Source: Krasilnikovozyma curviuscula (lineage: Eukaryota; Basidiomycota; Tremellomycetes; Cystofilobasidiales; Mrakiaceae). From it: DNA of 30,515 bases. Positions 27,125 through 30,515 of the stretch are shown here, in pieces. The stretch lies in assembly GCA_014825775.1 (NCBI GenBank), contig MVAQ01000246.1:1-30515 (forward strand), written 5' to 3'. Numbering within the stretch: position 1 is the first letter of the stretch; every line of letters starts with the position of its first letter. The notes under the pieces are model-generated. The model saw only the letters and a program-made list of their open reading frames with translations, was not told where the DNA came from and did not search any database. The translations under genes and the position numbers were made by a program.

Positions 27125-30100
27125 CTATTGTCCAGCGGTGGGTTTTGATAGGAGAGACCCTTTTGTGAAAATACTTCCCATGGAGATATCGACGAGAGGT
27201 GAAGAAGGAGACCGTAGGGTTCCTTTATTAGACCTGTCTACTGGAGAGCGAGATTGTTCAGCTTGAAGTGCAGGCAGAGCCAAGTAACTCTGTAAAGAAG
27301 CACAAAATCAGCTCTCAGGTCACTTGAGCGACAAATCGAAAAACAAAGGATATGCTGGGAACTCACCCTGTTCTTCCAGACCTCCTTCATGATGGTTTCT
27401 CCAGCCAATTTGTCGCATGAGAAGACATGTATGTAGTCATTCTGGTTCTCAAAGTATTGTTTCTTATCCTGAGACTTGAAGGCAAAGACGAACGCCTTCG
27501 GTGATTTATACGGTCGAGTGAAGACGTAGATATCAAAAGCTGACAGGTTGCAGATAAGTTGCTCGTCCTTCCCCTGAAGACAAATATAATAAGCTGAGTT
27601 AGATGACGGTGAAGATATATGCGAGGCTTGGGACGAACCTTCTCATTTTTGGAGACAAAGATTGCCGAATCTCTGATCTCGAGGATTCTCTTTGACCACT
27701 TGCCCTTCTTCTCTCGTTCCCACTGGACGTTCTCTCTCCAACTCGCAGGTTTCTGATCCCACGCATCAAGATGAGATCAGCCTCACAGCGAGGTAGGATA
27801 CAAATATCAGAAACTACTCACCGATCGAGAACTTTCAAACGCCATAGAACACCTTTTAATGTGGAAGTACGATAGCCTCGTATCTGTGTTCCACCCATCG
27901 GCGAGAGGCATCACAAGCTCTGTACTCCTCAACGCCCTCTCAAGGCCGAAATCGGCCAGCACTTCGTACATTCTCCAAAGACCTTCGCTCTTCACACTAG
28001 GGTCGTCATCAACGAGCTGACCTCGGCGCTCAATCTCCTTAAGAACGTCACCCACTCGAGAGGAGGGATTGAGCTGGAGAGTGACAACGCGCTGTCTGGA
28101 TGCGCCGACGAAGATTCGGTGCTCGTGTGTCTCAATCGCCATCGTGTTGGCAGAAGGCATTCGAGGGGATGTTGTTGCTATGACGGGAGAAAATGAAGCA
28201 CTCTTTAGACCTGCCGAGGGGACCATGACAGTCGGCTGAGAAGGTCGACGTCGTTCAGGTATTACGACCTTGATGGGGAGGGTTGGCTCGAGAGTCCTCG
28301 AGCTATTGTTAGGTGGGAACTGAGGAGCAATTGGAATATGTTTTTGTTGTTGAGGCATCACTCGGTTAGGACCAATTGGAGGAAGAGGGTCCGTTGAAGA
28401 CTTGGATATTCCGGCACTACCCATGACAGGTGACGCTGATCCTGAGTTCGGACTCGATCGAAGCTTGAACTCTTGGGGTCCAGAAATATCGAGACTGAGA
28501 AGTCTTCGCTCGAGTTCTTCAGGTTCAATACCAGCAGCTGAAAATCCAAGAGCGCTTGAGGACTCCTTCATCTCAAGAAGGTCCCTCTGCTGCCGTCTTG
28601 CCTCCCGCCCTTCCATGTGTTCCCTCCTCTCTCTCCTCCTGCTTTCTCTAATGGACTTCTGAGCTTTCAATGCCGTCTTCGAGTGCCTAACAGCAAGAGG
28701 AACGTCATCATCTTCCTCTTCCTTGTCCTCTTCATCCGAGGAGTCATACGAGCATGCCGCAGAGTCATTGATCGGTCTGCCAGACGGCCGTTTACCATCA
28801 TCTTCATCTCGGTCATTATTTCCACTCCAGCTAGATAGAGAGGTGACAGCAGCCTGTGTTGAAGAGTTGAGAGATTGGTTCGACGAGTGTGTCGCCTGCT
28901 CGCTCGACCTTTCCCGTTCTCTGCCCCTTCCGCGTTCTGACCTCCCTCGCTCGTCGTTCGCATCCTGAACTGCCTCGACAAGCTGAGTGGTAAGCATGGA
29001 CATCCCGATCATTGACGATGCACGGCCGAAGGGGATTAACTTCCCCAATTTCGAATTGGATGCCTTCTTGGTGACTGCATGTTCAGATGGCTGGGGTTGC
29101 TTGTTGCTGTAGAAGTCAAGACCGTACTCATCTTCATTCGATGACGGTACTGGAGTGTTTCTGATTGCGGTACTATCGGTGCCTGAATGCTCGTCTAGGA
29201 CTTGGTTGAGCGAGTATGGGTTGAGGCGCGGACCCATCTCCTTCGGGCTCGAAGGGAGCGAGAATGTTCGTACACGAGGAATAAAATCATCGGACGGAAC
29301 ATTGACGACGGGGATCGGAAGAGGGTCAAAGAACTCGCCGAAGGTTGGTGAACTCAGAGGGGATGAAAATGGATCGGCTGAGTGCGTAAGAAAAGTTGAT
29401 TGAGAAACGGAAAGGCTGTTGCTGTCGTAAGGATGGGGCGAGGGTGAGCGTGATGATTGTGCTGAGTACAGCCTTGAAGATCGCTGAAGTGCTGCAGGAG
29501 CGCTCATTTTGGTGTGAGGATTTATGTTTTTGCTAGCCGAGGAAATACTCAGAACTCTCAGCGACGGCAAAGACTTCTGGTTCCGCAGATTTTTACGTTG
29601 TTCAAGCTTGAGAAGGTTTTCAGGTTGCGGACTGATGCATGATGCGGGTGTTGTGCTTTGACTTTTAGGTGACTCAGCGGTGTAGATCGCGTCTTCGAGC
29701 GCAGTTGGGTGCATTGAGAGACGATGAGCCCATTTCCGGCGCGTTGAAGTAGATGCTGGTGTTGTTGGAAATGATACTATTGCTGATGCTGGTGTGGGTG
29801 TGGATGATTTGAGAGGAGAGAAGGGCGCCGTGAAACCTTGTTCAGCGAAGCTATTGCCTGGCTCGTCGACATCAAGCTTCAGCTTCACTGTAGATTTGCT
29901 CCGTTTTCCCTCACTGGATGAAGATTTCGACGATGAAGACACCAAAGCGTTCAGATTGGTTAGAGACTTGAGCGGTCGGAGAGCTCGCGAGGAGAACGAC
30001 TGCTTGTTTTTGATTTTTCGTGTTTCTGCTGGAGGTAGTGGCGAATCGACGAAGACTGGCTGCTGTTTTGTAGCTGTTGCAGGTAGTGCTATCTTCAATG

Positions 30101-30515
30101 CTGCCTTCTGGGGTGTCGAAGGCGATGAAAGAGTGACTGTAGGCGAGGGCATCGGGAGAGAAACAGTTGCGTGCTGCGTGACATGCTTTCGCCGACAAAC
30201 ACAGAGCAGTCAGCAGTCTACGAAGCAAGTCGTCGGCAGGCTCCACTCAAGTATGAGAAGGCACCAAGCTGACTGTTTTCATGATAAGCTGATCAAAGAG
30301 GCTGGTGCTTACCTTTATTGATGCTCCAGTTTCCTGTACAGATTCCACATTCTCCTTCCATTCGCCTAAGTCGTCGCATCCCTGCCTGTCATTGCCCTTT
30401 CTCAAGTCTAATGCAAGATCCATATTGTTCTTTGGCTTCAATTTTCTTCTCCCAGGAGTAACACTTGCAGCATCAACCGCTGCAGCTGACGTAGGGACAG
30501 GGGGCAGGGGGATTG
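27125..30515 (-). CDS. Ser-rich Ras-association plus PH domain adaptor, 5' end outside window
   Basis: Probable membrane-associated signalling adaptor. Exons on the minus strand: (30515)-30313, 30173-27822, 27752-27639, 27573-27367 and 27289-27125. They give 1012 codons in view, with phase-0 junctions. The N-terminal 740 residues are Ser/Pro-rich and disordered, with an acidic run (about SDEEDKEEEDDD) and an Arg/Glu-rich, possibly helical segment (SIRESRRRERREHMEGREAR). A Ras-association-like domain follows (about 750-842: HRIFVGASRQRVVTLQLNPS to FHIKRCSMAF). Then comes a PH domain across exons 3-4 (852-958: WSKRILEIRDSAIFVSKNEK, AFVFAFKSQDKKQYFENQND), and a Ser-rich tail. RA followed directly by PH is the layout of MRL and Grb7-type adaptors. 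An ATG at 30152 exists, but the upstream exon joins in frame, so it is probably not the start. Confidence 0.85.

Noticed and set aside
29500..30152. ATG at 30152 as the start of the RA-PH protein
   Set aside because: An upstream exon (to 30313) with a consensus donor joins in frame at acceptor 30174, so the protein continues beyond the window.
1..30515. tRNA, rRNA, snRNA, CRISPR or transposon features
   Set aside because: I looked for tRNA B-box-like sequence, U-snRNA landmarks, regular repeats and transposase motifs and found none that hold up.

Overview
This is nuclear DNA from a filamentous or yeast-like fungus. Ten protein genes can be reconstructed, and almost all are cut by many short introns (mostly 58-110 nt) with GTRNGT donors, CTAAC/CTGAC-like branch sites and pyrimidine-rich CAG/TAG acceptors. 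The intron density, the short intergenic gaps and the protein set point to a basidiomycete, most likely a tremellomycete-type fungus. That placement is inference. No bacterial operons, CRISPR arrays, rRNA, tRNA or transposon genes were found.

Layout, left to right. (1) 1-1128, minus: 5' portion of a LisH-domain (Flo8/SSBP-type) transcriptional regulator with a Pro/Gln-rich tail that runs off the left edge; about 1.6 kb of leader/promoter lies upstream. (2) 2733-6007, minus: STT3, the catalytic subunit of oligosaccharyltransferase, rebuilt as 12 exons including 5-, 16- and 12-nt microexons. (3) 6008-6904: spacer with a possible small plus-strand gene. (4) 6905-7826, minus: macro-domain (ADP-ribose hydrolase type) protein with a possible mitochondrial presequence exon. 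(5) 8067-10478, minus: RIO1 atypical kinase. It is divergent, across about 200 bp, from (6) 10683-11682, plus: SSAT-like GNAT acetyltransferase with a GC-AG intron. (7) 12058-16483, plus: cytosolic leucyl-tRNA synthetase. (8) 17088-19681, plus: Ser/Pro-rich disordered protein with a polybasic stretch and a C-terminal CaaX box. (9) 19941-22140, minus: MFS transporter. (10) 23159-25976, minus: UapA/UapC-type uric acid-xanthine permease (NAT/NCS2). (11) 27125 to the right edge, minus: large Ser-rich RA-PH adaptor protein, 5'-truncated by the window.

The neighbours are mostly unrelated housekeeping genes (N-glycosylation, ribosome maturation, tRNA charging) beside transporters and signalling proteins. 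There is no gene cluster with one purpose. The most notable signals are at gene-structure level: tiny exons that carry conserved motifs (STT3 active-site-proximal residues and glycosylation sequons; the permease QH motif), a non-canonical GC-AG intron, and N-terminal leaders that could create mitochondrial isoforms. All exon models were built by hand; each kept an open frame and reproduced the expected family motifs, but none has been checked against transcripts.
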